A stretch of 64,000 bases of DNA from positions 15,990,059 to 16,054,058 of the forward strand of contig CM075760.1 of the NCBI GenBank assembly GCA_037974335.1, read 5' to 3'. The notes beneath the pieces were generated by a model. The model was not told the origin of the DNA. It saw nothing but the letters and a program-made list of their open reading frames with translations, and made no database searches. Below are positions 31,195-42,429 of the stretch, piece by piece. Position 1 is the stretch's first letter, and every line of letters begins with the position of its first letter. A program made the position numbers and the translations under genes. The DNA comes from Prionace glauca (Eukaryota; Chordata; Chondrichthyes; Carcharhiniformes; Carcharhinidae).

Positions 31195-31590
31195 CAGAAG
31201 CATTGAATCTTCATGGCACGATGAGAAGAAAATGTGAAGCAAGAAAAGGCATAAGTTCGGAGAAACAGAGAGATGTAGAGTGATAAACATGAGGCAAGGG
31301 AATGGTAGAAATGAGGGAGAGACAGCGAGCTAAATAGTGGGACTGACACTGAGATAAATGGGGGAAAGACGGAGGCGGGAAGGAAAATAGATGAAGATAC
31401 GATGAAGGAATCGTGAAAGAAAAATTGCATTTATGTGGAGACAATACAGACGGAGACACAAAGAGAGACAAACGAATGGAGAACAAGAGAAGCAGATAGG
31501 CAGTGAGACAAACAAAGGAGTACACTGAGAAAAGCAATAGCTTAAATACAACCAGGAATTACAGAAAGGGAAAGAAAAAAAGCATAATAT
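31195..31590. repeat. Purine-rich low-complexity tract
   Basis: Degenerate GAGACAGAGA/GGGAGAGACAG sequence similar in type to 30-346. Open frames on the other strand are Ser/Leu/Phe-rich artefacts. Confidence 0.7.
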
Positions 31591-31857
31591 AGTGGAGTAC
31601 GTGATAGCGATAGTGTGATTTCCAAGAATATCTTGACACCGTGAGTAACCAAACCAGTAGCACCATCACATTGTTATTCTTCCCGCAACTACTGCAGTAA
31701 ATACACAAACATGGTGAGGCAGCGCCATCTTGCGGCGATCTGAGGTAAATGGTGATTTCCTGGAAAATTATCGAATTCTCAAACGTCAGAGTCGTTGCTG
31801 CATGATTATATTACATTATTCTTGTTCATCGTTTTACAATGACAATGCAATTAAATG
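31591..31857. other. Unassigned sequence
   Basis: No gene recognised. Confidence 0.4.
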
Positions 31858-32640
31858 CAGGCCCCCCTATTTTTGGTGGCCCCCTTTTGGCTGGCCCCCC
31901 TTTTTTGGTGCCCCCCTTTTTAATGGCCCCCCTTTTTTGCTGCCCCCCCTTTTTTTACAGGCCCCCCCTTTTTTGGTGGCCCCCCTTTTGGCTGCCCCCC
32001 CCTTTTTTACAGGCCCCCCCTTTTTTTGGTGCCCCCATTTTTAATGGCCCCCCTTTTTTGCTGCCCCCCCTTTTTTGGTGGCCCCCCCTTTTTAATGGCC
32101 CCCTCTTTTAATGCTCCCCTTTTTAATGTCCCCCTTTTTTGCTGCCCCCCCCCCATTTTTGCTGACCCCCTTTTTTTACAGGCCCCCCCTTTTTAATGGC
32201 CCTTTTGGCTGGCCCCCCCTTTTTTTACAGGCCCCCCTTTTTTGGTGGCCCCCCCTTTTGGCTGGCCCCCCTTTTTTTACAGGCCCCCCCCTTTTTAATG
32301 GCCCTTTTGGCTGGCCCCCCTTTTTTTACAGGCCCCCCTTTTTTTGGTGGCCCCCCTTTTGGCTGGCCCCCCCTTTTTTTACAGGCCCCCCTTTTTTTGG
32401 TGGCCCCCCTTTTGGCTGGCCCCCCCTTTTTTGGTGGCCCCCTCTTTTAATGCTCCCCTTTTTAATGGCCCCCCATTTTTGCTGATCCCCCTTTTTTACA
32501 GGCCTCCCCTTTTTTTGCTGGCCCCCCCTTTTTAATGGCTCTTTTGGCTGGCCCCCCTTTTTACGGCCCCCCCTTTTTTAATGGCCCCCTTTACTGGCCC
32601 CCCCATTTGAGTGGCCCCCCTTTTTAATGCCCCACCTCTC
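31858..32640. repeat. C/T-rich tandem array, unit about 20 bp
   Basis: About 40 irregular units of the form GGCCCCCCTTTTTT followed by GGTGG, GGCTGG, ACAGG or AATGG. Nearly every unit carries a C5-7 T4-8 run on the plus strand. Pro/Phe-rich open frames are artefacts. Confidence 0.92.
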
Positions 32641-33600
32641 TGGCCCCCTCCCGATCCTCTCTGCCCAATCTTCTCACCCACTGCCACATCCATCTGAGCT
32701 CCAACTCCCCGGTATCCCTCTGATCCCTCGATCTCTCCTAATTCCCTCAATTTCCCCCCCCCCCCCACATTCCTGTTTCTCCCGTCTGATTCCCTGTCCC
32801 TCTGCCTGATCTCCTTTAATCTGACTCTCAGCAGCCCCCCCCGCCCTTTCCCTCAATCTCTCTCCCGACACCCACCGCCAATCTGACTCTAATCCCCCTG
32901 GATTTCCCAAGCTCCTGCCCCAATTCCTAAGCCCCCCTCCGTCTGCACCCCCCCCAACTCTGACTCATCCCCTTCTGCTAACTCCCCCTCAGACTCTCTA
33001 CAGTTTATTCCCCCCCCCCCGTGATTCCTCTAGAATCCCCCTGAATTGACCCCCCCCCCACACTTGCGCATCCCTCTGACCCTCCAATCCTGCTCCCTCT
33101 CCAATCCCATCCCCTCCAATCTGTCTGAGTCCCAAACTACATCTTTTAATTGCCCCACTTGTGAGTCACTGCCCCTCCCTGTATCCCTCAAACCCTCAGA
33201 AATCCCCCTCGAAGCCCCCCTTCCCAAATCCCTCTCAAGTTTCCCCAATTCCATCCCTCAGTCCCTGCTGCTGAATCTCTGAATTCCTTTAATTCCCCAC
33301 CAGAATCCCGGAGTCTCCCCCTACATCCCTCTCCGCTCTCCCCTTTAATCCCTCAATCCCCCCCCCCACCTCCAGCTGAATGTCATCCCTCCCCACAATC
33401 CCTCTAAACCTCCTGCCCACCAAATCCTTCCCTCGTAGCCCCGTACTCCCCCCCTCCTCCCCACTGCCCAAACCCTCTAAATCTCCCTCCAAATGCCCCT
33501 CAGCCCCACACCCTCCCCCCCCACTGCCCAACCCCTCTTCAATCCCCCTCCAAGTCCCCCTCAGCACCGTAACACCCGAACCCCCACCACTGTTCAAACC
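32641..33600. repeat. Pyrimidine-rich tract
   Basis: About 1 kb of CCCTCTNANTCCC-like sequence with C runs of up to 10 or more. No clear unit length. Open frames on both strands are compositional. Confidence 0.8.
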
Positions 33601-34642
33601 CTCTCCGACACTAAACACAGATTTTAAACTGTACCCTACACTAAACAGAGGTTTTAAAATGTACCCTACACTAAACACAGATTTTAAACTGTACCCTACA
33701 CTAAACACAGATTTTAAACTCTACCCTACACTAAACAGAGGTTTTAAACTGTACCCTACACCAAACAGAGGTTTTAAACTGTACCCTACACTAAACAGAG
33801 GTTTTAAACTGTACCCTACACTAAACAGAGGTTTTAAACTCTAACGTACACTAAACACAGATTTTAAACAGTACCCTACACTAAACACAGATTTTAAACT
33901 GTACCCTACACTAAACAGAGGTTTTAAACTGTACCCTACACTAAACACAGATTTTAAACTCTACCCTACACCAAACAGAGGTTTTAAACTCTACCCTACA
34001 CTAAACACAGATTTTAAACTGTACCCTACACTAAACAGAGGTTTTAAACTGTACCCTACACTAAACACAGATTTTAAACTTAACCCTACACTAAACAGAG
34101 GTTTTAAACTGTACCCTACACTAAACACAGATTTTATACTGTACCCTACACTAAAGAGATTTTAAACTGTACCCTACACTAAACAGAGGTTTTAAACTGT
34201 ACCCTACACTAAACAGAGGTTTTAAACTGTACCCTACACTAAAGAGGTTTTAAATTGTACCCTACACTAAACACAGATTTTAAACTGTACCCTACACTGA
34301 ACACAGATTTTAAACTGTACCCTACACTAAAGAGGTTTTAAATTGTACCCTACACTAAACAGAGGTTTTAAACTGTACCCTACACTAAACACAGATTTTA
34401 AACTGTACCCTACACTAAACAGATTTCAAACTGTACCCTACACTAAACACAGATTTTAAACTGTACCCTACACTAAACACAGATTTTAAACTGTACCCTA
34501 CACTAAACAGAGATTTTAAACTTACCCTACACTAAATAACGTTTTTAAACTGTACCCTACACTAAACACAGATTTTAAACTGCACCCTCCACTAAAGAGA
34601 GGTTTTAAACTGTACCCTACACTAAACACAGATTTTAAACAT
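33601..34642. repeat. 30-bp minisatellite, about 34 copies
   Basis: Unit GTACCCTACACTAAACACAG then ATTTTAAACT, with two main variants (ACACAGATTTT and ACAGAGGTTTT) and several units shortened to 24-27 bases. The array is very homogeneous apart from these variants. Confidence 0.95.
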
Positions 34643-34965
34643 CTGTCTCAGCACCCAATCCCTCTAAGTTCCCTCTCCTGCCCTCGCCCTGGTAAATTTC
34701 CGCTCCCTCTCTGTGAACAGCCCCTAGACTGACTGAACCCCCCCTTTCTAATTACTGATCCCCCCCTCCCCAATCAATCCTCCACCACTCCCCCCTATAA
34801 ACAGCTCCTGGTCCAGTTGGATGTGGAATCTGCCCATTTTAAACATTAACCTTCAAATGACTAATTCCCCTGATACTGAGCAGCCTGTCTTATAATATCC
34901 TCGCACTCCCCCACCCCCCGCCCCCCCCCCATCCTGTACATCATTCACCGTATTTTCCCTTTGTT
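34643..34965. repeat. Pyrimidine-rich tract, right side of minisatellite
   Basis: Resumes the CCCTCT-rich composition seen left of the minisatellite, with C runs near 34740, 34760 and 34915. Confidence 0.65.
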
Positions 34966-35024
34966 CTTAATAATTTAGCCAGGGGAGTGGGCGGGGGGAA
35001 CACCCTCTCAAGATTTTCATGTCA

Positions 35025-35120
35025 CACTGTTTCCCTATTTCAAATTTTTCAATAAAATCATCTCTGATTATTCTAAACTCCAGAGCGAACAGACTCATCC
35101 CACTGAATCTCTCCTCTCAG
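35025..35120 (-). mobile_element. LINE RT-end fragment
   Basis: AATAAAATCATCTCTGATTA and TTCTAAACTCCAGAGCGAAC correspond to the CR1 FRRMRGDLIE region read in reverse. Short and old. Confidence 0.5.
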
Positions 35121-35443
35121 GAGAAACGCAGAAATCAATCGTCCCACAGCGTCTGTGAAGGGAACAACATCTAAATCTTCCGGCTGGATGAACTGGCCTC
35201 GGAGCTGGAGAAGTCAGAGTTGTCACACTAACGATAAACTCTGAAGAACATACATGTCAGATACACAACATACATGTCAGATACACACACAGCACACATG
35301 TCAAATCATGTCCCTTTCAAGTTGCGTCTTTCAATTTCTTGTTCTCCACCTCAGGCATTTCTCCATTCATCAAACATCCCCCGCCTCAAACCCCATCCTG
35401 CTCTTCAATCCACTGATAATGTTACAATGACCTGGCATCATTT

Positions 35444-35515
35444 GGCTCCGTAGCTCAGTGCTCAGAGTACTGGTCTTATAAACCAGTGGTCGTGAGTTCA
35501 ATTCTTTCTAGAGCC
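35444..35515 (+). tRNA. tRNA-Thr-like gene with anticodon TAT (probably a pseudogene)
   Basis: A 72-base cloverleaf. Acceptor GGCTCCG pairs with TAGAGCC (one mismatch), anticodon arm CTGGT-CTTATAA-ACCAG is perfect, and the T loop is TTCAATT. The body matches vertebrate tRNA-Thr(TGT), where the loop is CTTGTAA; here G became A, giving anticodon TAT, which would read an Ile codon. D-stem (GAGT) and T-stem (CTTTC) mismatches suggest decay rather than a new specificity. Confidence 0.7.
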
Positions 35516-36770
35516 TCCACGCAATGTTTAGCTAATATGAACTGTAGGGAAAAGCAGTGGGCTTGTATCATAACTGAAATGAGGCAGTAATAATCCAGAT
35601 TTTAAGAAAGTTCACTGTTCGAAAAAGTGAGAGGAGGACCAACAGAAGAGAGGGCTTGTATCTCTCTTAACGCCCCAACTTCTATGGACCTTCAGAATGT
35701 TATAAGTTTCAAGCAAATCGCCGAGTTACGAGGGCCAGCGCATCCTTTGAAATAATTCTCATGGAAATATAAACAACGTTGAGTTAGGTCCATTATGTGA
35801 GATTAAAAGTGATAATTTGTGACACGTGAATGGCAGAGTTCAGGAAATTTCAACCACTCCCACTCAAAATTGAATTTGCGTTTCATAACGCCACCGCATG
35901 TACAAATACACGTGTTAAATATACATCTCCAATCTCTAGTCACTATCTCCCACGGGAAAGAGAAATAGAATTCCTGTGCAGTGACTGCTGATAAAATGGC
36001 AAACTCACCAGCCTAGCTCCTGTTGGAAACTTCAATCCCAGACAATTTTGTCCAATATCCACACTTGAGCAAATGGTTCCCAAGTGCAGGCATCCAGCGA
36101 CTGAACGCTGACACATGAGACCAGCGCTGTGAGTCGCCAGCAGATGGTGAAACTGGATCACTATAATCACGTTTACAGTGAAAAAGGTTTTCAGAGTTTT
36201 TTTTAAGGGTAGCAAAAAGTGAATAAAAAGGCGTCTACATATTTTCCAGTAACTTACGGCGTGGAATGGTTATGAATAGAATACTTACTTTGTTATTCCT
36301 GCTAATAAAGATGTCTATTTTCGACGAATCATTCCATTACGTTCTATTTTATCATGTTAAATACTTGTTCAGAATTCATTCAAAAAATTTATTCATAACT
36401 GAAGATAAATCTATTTTTGTCTGAATTTTTTAACAATTATTTCTTTTCAGACCCTTCACAAACGAAGACCAACGTTGTTTACATTCTGTTCTGTGCATCT
36501 TTAATATATGTATTTGCTTATTTCACTTTAACACTCCAGTGCATTTGGGGCACGAACTAACTTTGGTCTCTCACACGCTGCAAAATCCACCAGGGTAGTG
36601 GAATTTATGCGCATTCAGCTGAGGTTTTTTAAATGAATTGTACCAAGTGCGTTGTCAAATACTGCCACTGAGTTTTACTAAATGCAAACACTGCCACTCC
36701 AACATTCTGTCTCAAGCTGCTGTCTAGCACCGACCGTATATCCTTGGAAGTTTATTGCTAACATTTTGAC
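35516..36770. other. Unassigned sequence
   Basis: No coding exon or clear repeat recognised over about 1.2 kb. Confidence 0.4.
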
Positions 36771-36965
36771 CAAAGAACAAAGAACAACACCGCATAGGAA
36801 ACAAGCCCTTTGAACCAACGAGCTCACGCTGCATTTCAACATTATGAATGCCCTCCTCTACCCATGACCTTTGTCTACAACTATTGGGGAAGATTTTCAA
36901 CCACCTTTGCCAAATAATCCATTCATCCGTGAATCTCTCGTCCAATCTGTTCAATTCACCATTGC
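36771..36965 (-). mobile_element. LINE family B 3'-tail fragment
   Basis: AAAGAACAAAGAACAACACC, then a diverged GGAAACAAGCCCTTTGAACC and AACGAGCTCACGC: the family B 3' end with considerable decay. Confidence 0.65.
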
Positions 36966-37379
36966 TAAATCCAATCACGAATAATGTGCAAAGGGCGCGG
37001 GACTGTTTGGGCTGAGTGTCGAGCTGAATGGGAGGGTGGAGATGTGGTGAAGTGGGGTGGAATTGTAAAGAGAGTTCACGGGGGTTGAGTTTTGAAATTC
37101 ATTTCATTGAGGGAGTTGTGTTGCAGCTGAAGTGAAATGCAAACATTCGCTCAAGCTAACAGAATGGTACAAAACTCGAGGTCAACATGATGTCCAGGCT
37201 GGTTCATTAGTATTAGCTGATTTGAATCCGGATTTTTTCTGGGCTCAATTCATTTTTTAAATTTATTTTTACAATTTCAATACACGTTTTAAGCAGAAAT
37301 GGTGACACAAAATATGTCTACACTGTGTATGATTCATTGAGATATTGTTTTGTGCAGAACACGAGATAATCACCCTGTT
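36966..37379. other. Unassigned 3' flank of the GPCR gene
   Basis: No feature recognised apart from AT-rich sequence near 37240-37300. Confidence 0.4.
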
Positions 37380-38970
37380 CTAACGAAAAATATGTTTATT
37401 CTGTAAGTAATTCACAATTGCAGTAAATGGAGATCTGATCACATTCTTTAGATCCTCTCTGAATTGTGTCTGGGTCACTGCGTAAATGTATGTATTGGTG
37501 CAGCAACTCAGGAGTTGGAGCATAAATCCCAATTCCCGCACAAATGCAGGAATATAAAAATGAATGAAGTTTAAATTATATAATCGTTGACAAAAGGAGT
37601 GGATAAGTAACACTGACCATAGTAGGATAAAATTTAATGATAGAGCAAATAGTAAGATAATGGATTTTCTTCTCTTCACTGTCTCTGGGTCCTTTGAACT
37701 ATCCATACGCTTGTGACTCTGAAGTCTCCTGCGGAATTTGGTCGACCCTAGAATGTGTTTAATGGTGAAAGCATTCAGCAACAGAATCAACAAAAAAGGA
37801 ATGAACGGTGTTAAAATATAATGCAGATTTTCAACCACTCCCCATGCTTCAGAATAGAAGGCATCATTGCCAACATCACAAAAATGGGGAATATTCTGAA
37901 TCGCATATCTATCACCATACATGAAATACCAGAAAATGTTCTTTACACTGAATAGCACACTCACAGTTCCGAGAACTATTGTTGCAGTTTTCTCAGTGCA
38001 GTATTTTATTTTCAGCTTCTGACAAGTAATAGCCACAAATCGATCAAAGGTGAAAGAGACAGTGAACCAGACAGAGCAATCAGTGACTGCATAAAGCAGC
38101 ACAGCATGGATATTACATATTTTAATGTGGTAAATGAATAAAAATGTTAACTTCATGGGAATTTGCCTCAAAATGAGATCGGTGATAATGACCAGTAGAT
38201 CCGCTGCTGACATGCAAATGAGGTAATGTATCACACTTCTGGAAAGACCACACTTCCCTCGTGACAGGATAAGAATCGTCAATACATTCACTGTAAGGAA
38301 GAGAAACACAATTTATTCGTGTTTTAGACTGAGCACAAGAGAAGCAATCTCTCAGGATCCTTGGGAACAGCTGAAACATTTTTATTAAATCCACCCCGGA
38401 ATTGACTGAATTCACCTATTGTGCTCGAGACAAAGTTCACAGCAGAAAAGCCCCGCAATGATGTAGCAAGAAGCCACATTCACCAGTTAATAAAGTCTCC
38501 AATTTGCTGCCTTCTTCAGATCTGTATGTGGGGGACACAATGGTGCCAGTAGGTTTGGAGCAAATGTTTCTGGTCTGGATGACTCTGCTGTGATTGTGCT
38601 GAAGGCTGTGCAGTTGAAGATGTTAAATCAGCTGATTTGGAATTGGCTGTGAATCATAACACTGGAAATCATCTTACATAACGACAACCGTAAAGTGGAA
38701 AGATTGAAAGTGAATGTCAGGTAGTGTGAGGATAGCTGTGTGGCAAGGAGAAATGTTTCCAGTGCATTCACAGCAACAAACCATGAAGGTTACACAGAAT
38801 GATATCAATAACTGGGTAACATGGACAAGGACAATGAACACAGAGAAATATGACTTACCAGTGACACCAACTACGGCAAGGACCGGGTAGTAAATCCTTT
38901 GGACATCGTAAAATACCCAAAGAATACGAAGCTCAAGTGGTATAATCCAGAACATGGCTCTGAAATTCAA
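37380..38970 (-). CDS. Class A (rhodopsin-like) G-protein-coupled receptor, GPR139-like, two exons
   Basis: Exon 1 is 38859-38970 and exon 2 is 37380-38290, joined as GTCACTG|TG with donor GTAAGTC and acceptor TTCCTTACAG, for a 340-residue product. Seven hydrophobic segments are visible. TM1 is split by the intron (YYPVLAVVGVT/VNVLTILILSRGKC). TM2 has SAADLLV (Asp about 68), the TM3-top Cys is about 96, and ECL2 has a matching Cys about 175. The DRY position reads DRF (about 120-122) and the NPxxY region reads TNTYIYA (about 302-308). The SRGKCGLS motif and YYPVLA start match the GPR139/GPR142-type receptors that I recall as strongly expanded in sharks; the ligand is unknown. Met1 or Met6 could be the start. 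The gene is open throughout and probably functional. It lies inside receptor-gene and tRNA-rich DNA but has no visible link to the Ig genes. Confidence 0.85.
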
Positions 38971-39618
38971 TTATCGCTGACTGTACTCGAGACCACTCCC
39001 AGTTAAACAATATTGCACACACAGTGAAAATTCCTATTTATAAATCTTCTAATGTCCCCATTGGAACAATTAAACCGTGTGCTGAGGGACATTAATCACA
39101 GTCTCTGAACAAACAAGATGACTTCATCTTTTCTTGCAAATTATATGGTTATTGTCCTTTTTATGCATGTTAAAAAATCCGAATGAAGGCAAACATTTTG
39201 GTTCATGCACCTTGGCAAAAGGAAGGAACATTGATTAACAATGTGTTGCTGAACTGAAGAGAGTTGAAACCGTTGTGAGTATTGCTGTCACACATTGTCA
39301 CCCTATCCGTTTACCAACAGATCTCTTAAGACAGATAAGTCAACACCGGGAACAAAATAGTGAGGCTGTAATCATTTTGTATGCAAGAACACACAACAGA
39401 ATGTTTGTCAATAAATACTTAAATAGAAAATGTTCTTCAGTTGAAACACATGAACTGTTTGGTGTTTCCATGCATTCATGGAAGGCAGAGATGGGCTGAG
39501 GTTATCACTGGGAAAACTGAAGGGGAATTGCTAAAAAAAATCATTTCTCCAAACGGAGTTATTGAAAATAGAATGTTTAAAATAAATAAACACGCAAATG
39601 TCTATGATATTTCTTCGA
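38971..39618. other. 5' flank of the GPCR gene
   Basis: No repeat or gene recognised. A further 5' non-coding exon cannot be excluded. Confidence 0.4.
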
Positions 39619-39790
39619 CATAGAACCATAGAATTCCTACAGTTCAGAAGAAAGGTTATCTTGGCCCACCGAGTCTGCATCCCACCCAGATCCTCCCCTC
39701 TGCCCTATCCCCATTAGCCCACATATTTACCATGGCTAATCCACATATTCAACGGGAAAATAACGGGCAATTTTGCATGGTGAATCCAAC
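39619..39790 (-). mobile_element. HE1-type SINE, 3' part
   Basis: CATAGAACCATAGAATTCC tail, GGCCCACCGAGTCTGCATCC, CCCTATCCCCATTAGCCCAC and ACGGGCAATTTTGCATGG, read on the plus strand. This is the distal SINE body in reverse. Confidence 0.75.
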
Positions 39791-40141
39791 TAATATGATC
39801 AGTTGTAATATAAATGAGGGACAGGTGTTGTGCAGTAATACAGAGACAGAACCGAATGCACCAGATATCGATACAGCACCTGTACTAAAATGAATGCAGA
39901 CTGGGTCCAGTTCAGTCATTACTGAGAGAGTGTATACAGTATATTATTAACCAGCGTGGTGTTTTCTCATCTGATAGAGACATGACATACTCAGTTTTGA
40001 CAAAGACAAGGTCTTTGTGAAGGATACAATGTATTTGTATTTGGAAGGATAAACTTGTATTTGGTGAATAAAAAGTCTGAAATACGATAAAAAGCAGGTG
40101 AGTCATTGATAAATGAACATTTTAAAGACCTTGTATCAGCT

Positions 40142-40213
40142 TCCCTGGTGGTCTAATGGTTAGGATTTTGCGCTCTCGCTGCCGCAGCCTGGGTTCGATC
40201 CCCGCTCAGAGGA
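40142..40213 (+). tRNA. tRNA-Glu(CTC)-like gene, degenerate
   Basis: TCCCTGGTGGTCTAATGG and TTAGGATT match the 5' half of vertebrate tRNA-Glu. Anticodon loop is CTCTCGC with CTC. B box GGGTTCGATCC is intact and the 3' end is TCAGAGG. Mismatches in the anticodon stem (TTGCG/TGCCG) and T stem (one pair) make it doubtful as a working gene. The internal promoter boxes are well kept. Confidence 0.75.
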
Positions 40214-40746
40214 TGTAGATTTATTGCTGTACAACAATCCTGTGTTCCTTCAGGTCAACAACTGTCAGAATCAGTGTGGGGAAAATTCCCTTGCTTGCGC
40301 CTGAATTGGAAAAGTCACAAGTAAAGAAGCAAAAAAAGAATAAGAGAGCGATAGGCTAGAAAGTGCTGATGACTCAAAATACTGATACGGGTTAAAGTCT
40401 GACTGTTAATGAGGGAAAATTTATTGTTTCTACCGACACAAAAATCTCGCAGATATGTACCCAAATCTCTGATTCAATGACAAGAAAACCTTTAATTGAA
40501 TGAAATAGTAAACTCTCCCACCCCCAGTGAAGTGGAGGCAGTTTTCATTCAGAAACCAGTAACTCTGAGTTTAACAATGTGGGAAGGAGAAAGACTCAGT
40601 TTGAGCGGTGACATTGCGGGAGGAATGGAGAGCTGGAGTTCACCCAGAAAAGCAGCAAAGTTTCAAATCAATGGCGTCCAACGTTGGATGGTCCATTAAC
40701 GGTGATAATTTAATGTTATTCAGCAGAATCACCACAGGATGGTTTA
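40214..40746. other. Unassigned sequence
   Basis: No feature recognised. Confidence 0.4.
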
Positions 40747-41496
40747 TGCAGGCGACGGTGCAGAGGGACCTCTGGGTCCTTGTGCATGAGTCGCAAAAAC
40801 CCAGCTTGCAGGTGTAGCAGGTGGTCAGGAAGGCGAATGGGATCCTGGCCTTCATCGCGAGGGGGATTGAATATAAACGTAGGGAGGTCTTGCTGCGGCT
40901 GTATAGGGCATTGGTGAGGCCGCAGCAGGAGTACTGTGTGCAGTTTTGGGCGCCGTACTTACGCAAGGATATTTCAGCCTTGGACGGAGTGCAGAAGAGG
41001 TTTACTAGGCTGATGCCGGAGTTGAAGGGGTTGAGTTATGAGGAGAGGCTGAATAGATTAGGCTTGTACTCGTTAGAGTTTAGAAGAATGAGGGGAGATC
41101 TCATTGAGACGTATAAGATGATAAATGGGGTGAATAGGATAGAGGTGGAGAGACTCTTCCCGCTCAGAAAGGATAGTAGGACTAGGAGGCATAGCCTCAA
41201 GATAAAGGGGGAGGGGGGCGGTTTAGAACGGAGTTGAGGAGGAACTTCTTCACTCAAAGGGTGGTGAATCTCTGGAATTCTCTGCCGTTGAAGTGGTGGA
41301 GGCTGCCTCGCTAAATATTTTTAAGACGCGGGTGGATGGATTTTTGATAAGCGTGGGGATTAAGGATTATGGGAGAGGGCGGGAAGGTGGAACTGAGCCA
41401 CGACAGATCAGCAATGATCTTATTGAGTGGTGGGGCAGGCTCGAAGGGCTAGTTGGCCTACACCTGCTCCTATTTCTTATGTTCTTATGTTCTTAT
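40747..41496 (+). mobile_element. CR1-type LINE, family A, copy A6 (5'-truncated)
   Basis: Starts at GCAGGCGACGGTGCAGAGGG (ATVQRDL) and runs through RKANGILAFIARGIEYKRRE to the TTCTTATG tail. A TAG replaces CAG early on and small indels near 41215 and 41285 shift frame, so it is somewhat older than A3. Confidence 0.9.
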
Positions 41497-41559
41497 CACA
41501 GATTGATGCTAAAACTTTGAATGGAGTGAACTGCAGTGACATTGAATGCAGTGGAAAGG

Positions 41560-41845
41560 GCAGCGCGGTAGCACAGTGATTAGCACTGACGTCTCACAGC
41601 GCCAGGGACTCAGGTCCTCGGGTCACCGTCTGTGCAGAGTTTGCACGTTCTCCCCGTGCCTCCGTGGGTTTCCTCCGGGTGTTCCGCTTTCAAAGATGCG
41701 TGTTTTAGTTTGATTGGCCGTGCTAAATTGGTCCTAGTGTCAGAGGGATTTGGAGGGTAAATATGAGGGTTTATGGGGAATAGGCCGTGGGTGGGATTGT
41801 TGTGGGTGCGGACTCGATGGGCCGAATGGCCTCCTTCCGGAGGAA
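41560..41845 (+). mobile_element. HE1-type SINE, plus orientation
   Basis: GGGCAGCGCGGTAGCACAGT, GATTAGCACTGACGTCTCAC (A-box region), then GTTTGCACGTTCTCCCCGTG, GGGTTTCCTCCGGGTGTTCC and GACTCGATGGGCCGAATGGC. The usual GGGTTCGATTCC B box is altered to GGTCCTCGGGTCACC. Confidence 0.82.
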
Positions 41846-42238
41846 TCGAAAGAGATAATACAAATATACATTGTTTTGGATGAAACAGCAGGTCAACTAA
41901 ATGTATTTTCACTGCCATGTAAAAGCGGACCTGACATCTGCACTGAAATGTGATGAGGTTGGAAAAACTCAGGACGTTACATGGCATGTGTGCATCAGGA
42001 AACAAAGATAAACCTTCACCTCCATCACCATTCATTAACATCGGGAATGTTTAGAAATAGAGGAAGTTTTTAAAAGAAGTGAAATCCAACGAGGAGAAAA
42101 TGTAACAACATCTGGCAGGGTGGAAATTGCGATGGGTATTTGGTCTATTGCAGCTTGTGTGAATTGATGTTTGAAGACAGTGCGAGACAAAATGGCCTGT
42201 TAATTAGTAGATAGCACAGAAAACCAGCCAGGAGATTC
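41846..42238. other. Unassigned sequence
   Basis: No feature recognised. Confidence 0.4.
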
Positions 42239-42311
42239 TGCCAAAACCAGGGATTGAACCAGGGACCTTTAGATCTTCAGTTGAACGCGCTCCCAACTGA
42301 GTTATTTCGGC
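42239..42311 (-). tRNA. tRNA-Phe(GAA)-like gene, degenerate
   Basis: The minus strand, 73 bases, begins GCCGAAATAACTCAGTTGGG and ends TTTTGGCA. Anticodon loop is CTGAAGA with GAA, and B box GGTTCAATCC. The acceptor stem pairs fully (one wobble). The D stem and the anticodon stem (TTCAA/TCTAA) each carry two mismatches compared with vertebrate tRNA-Phe, so function is doubtful. Confidence 0.75.
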
Positions 42312-42429
42312 TATCAGGTCACCTGACAGCTTCCGTCTCCCAAATATCTAAGGGAGCAATGATTTCTGCCCGTTCGTTAATGCATCATTTTCATCTTTCT
42401 TCGAATAATCTGAACCAAATGTCCTCAGT

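Noticed and set aside
31730-32535. Pro/Phe/Leu-rich open frames
   Set aside because: Translation of the C/T tandem array; no gene signals.
32641-33844. Proline/serine-rich 139-154 codon frames
   Set aside because: Compositional frames across pyrimidine tract and minisatellite.
33601-34642. Possible CRISPR-like array (30-bp repeats)
   Set aside because: Units are directly contiguous without spacers and the host is a vertebrate; this is a minisatellite.
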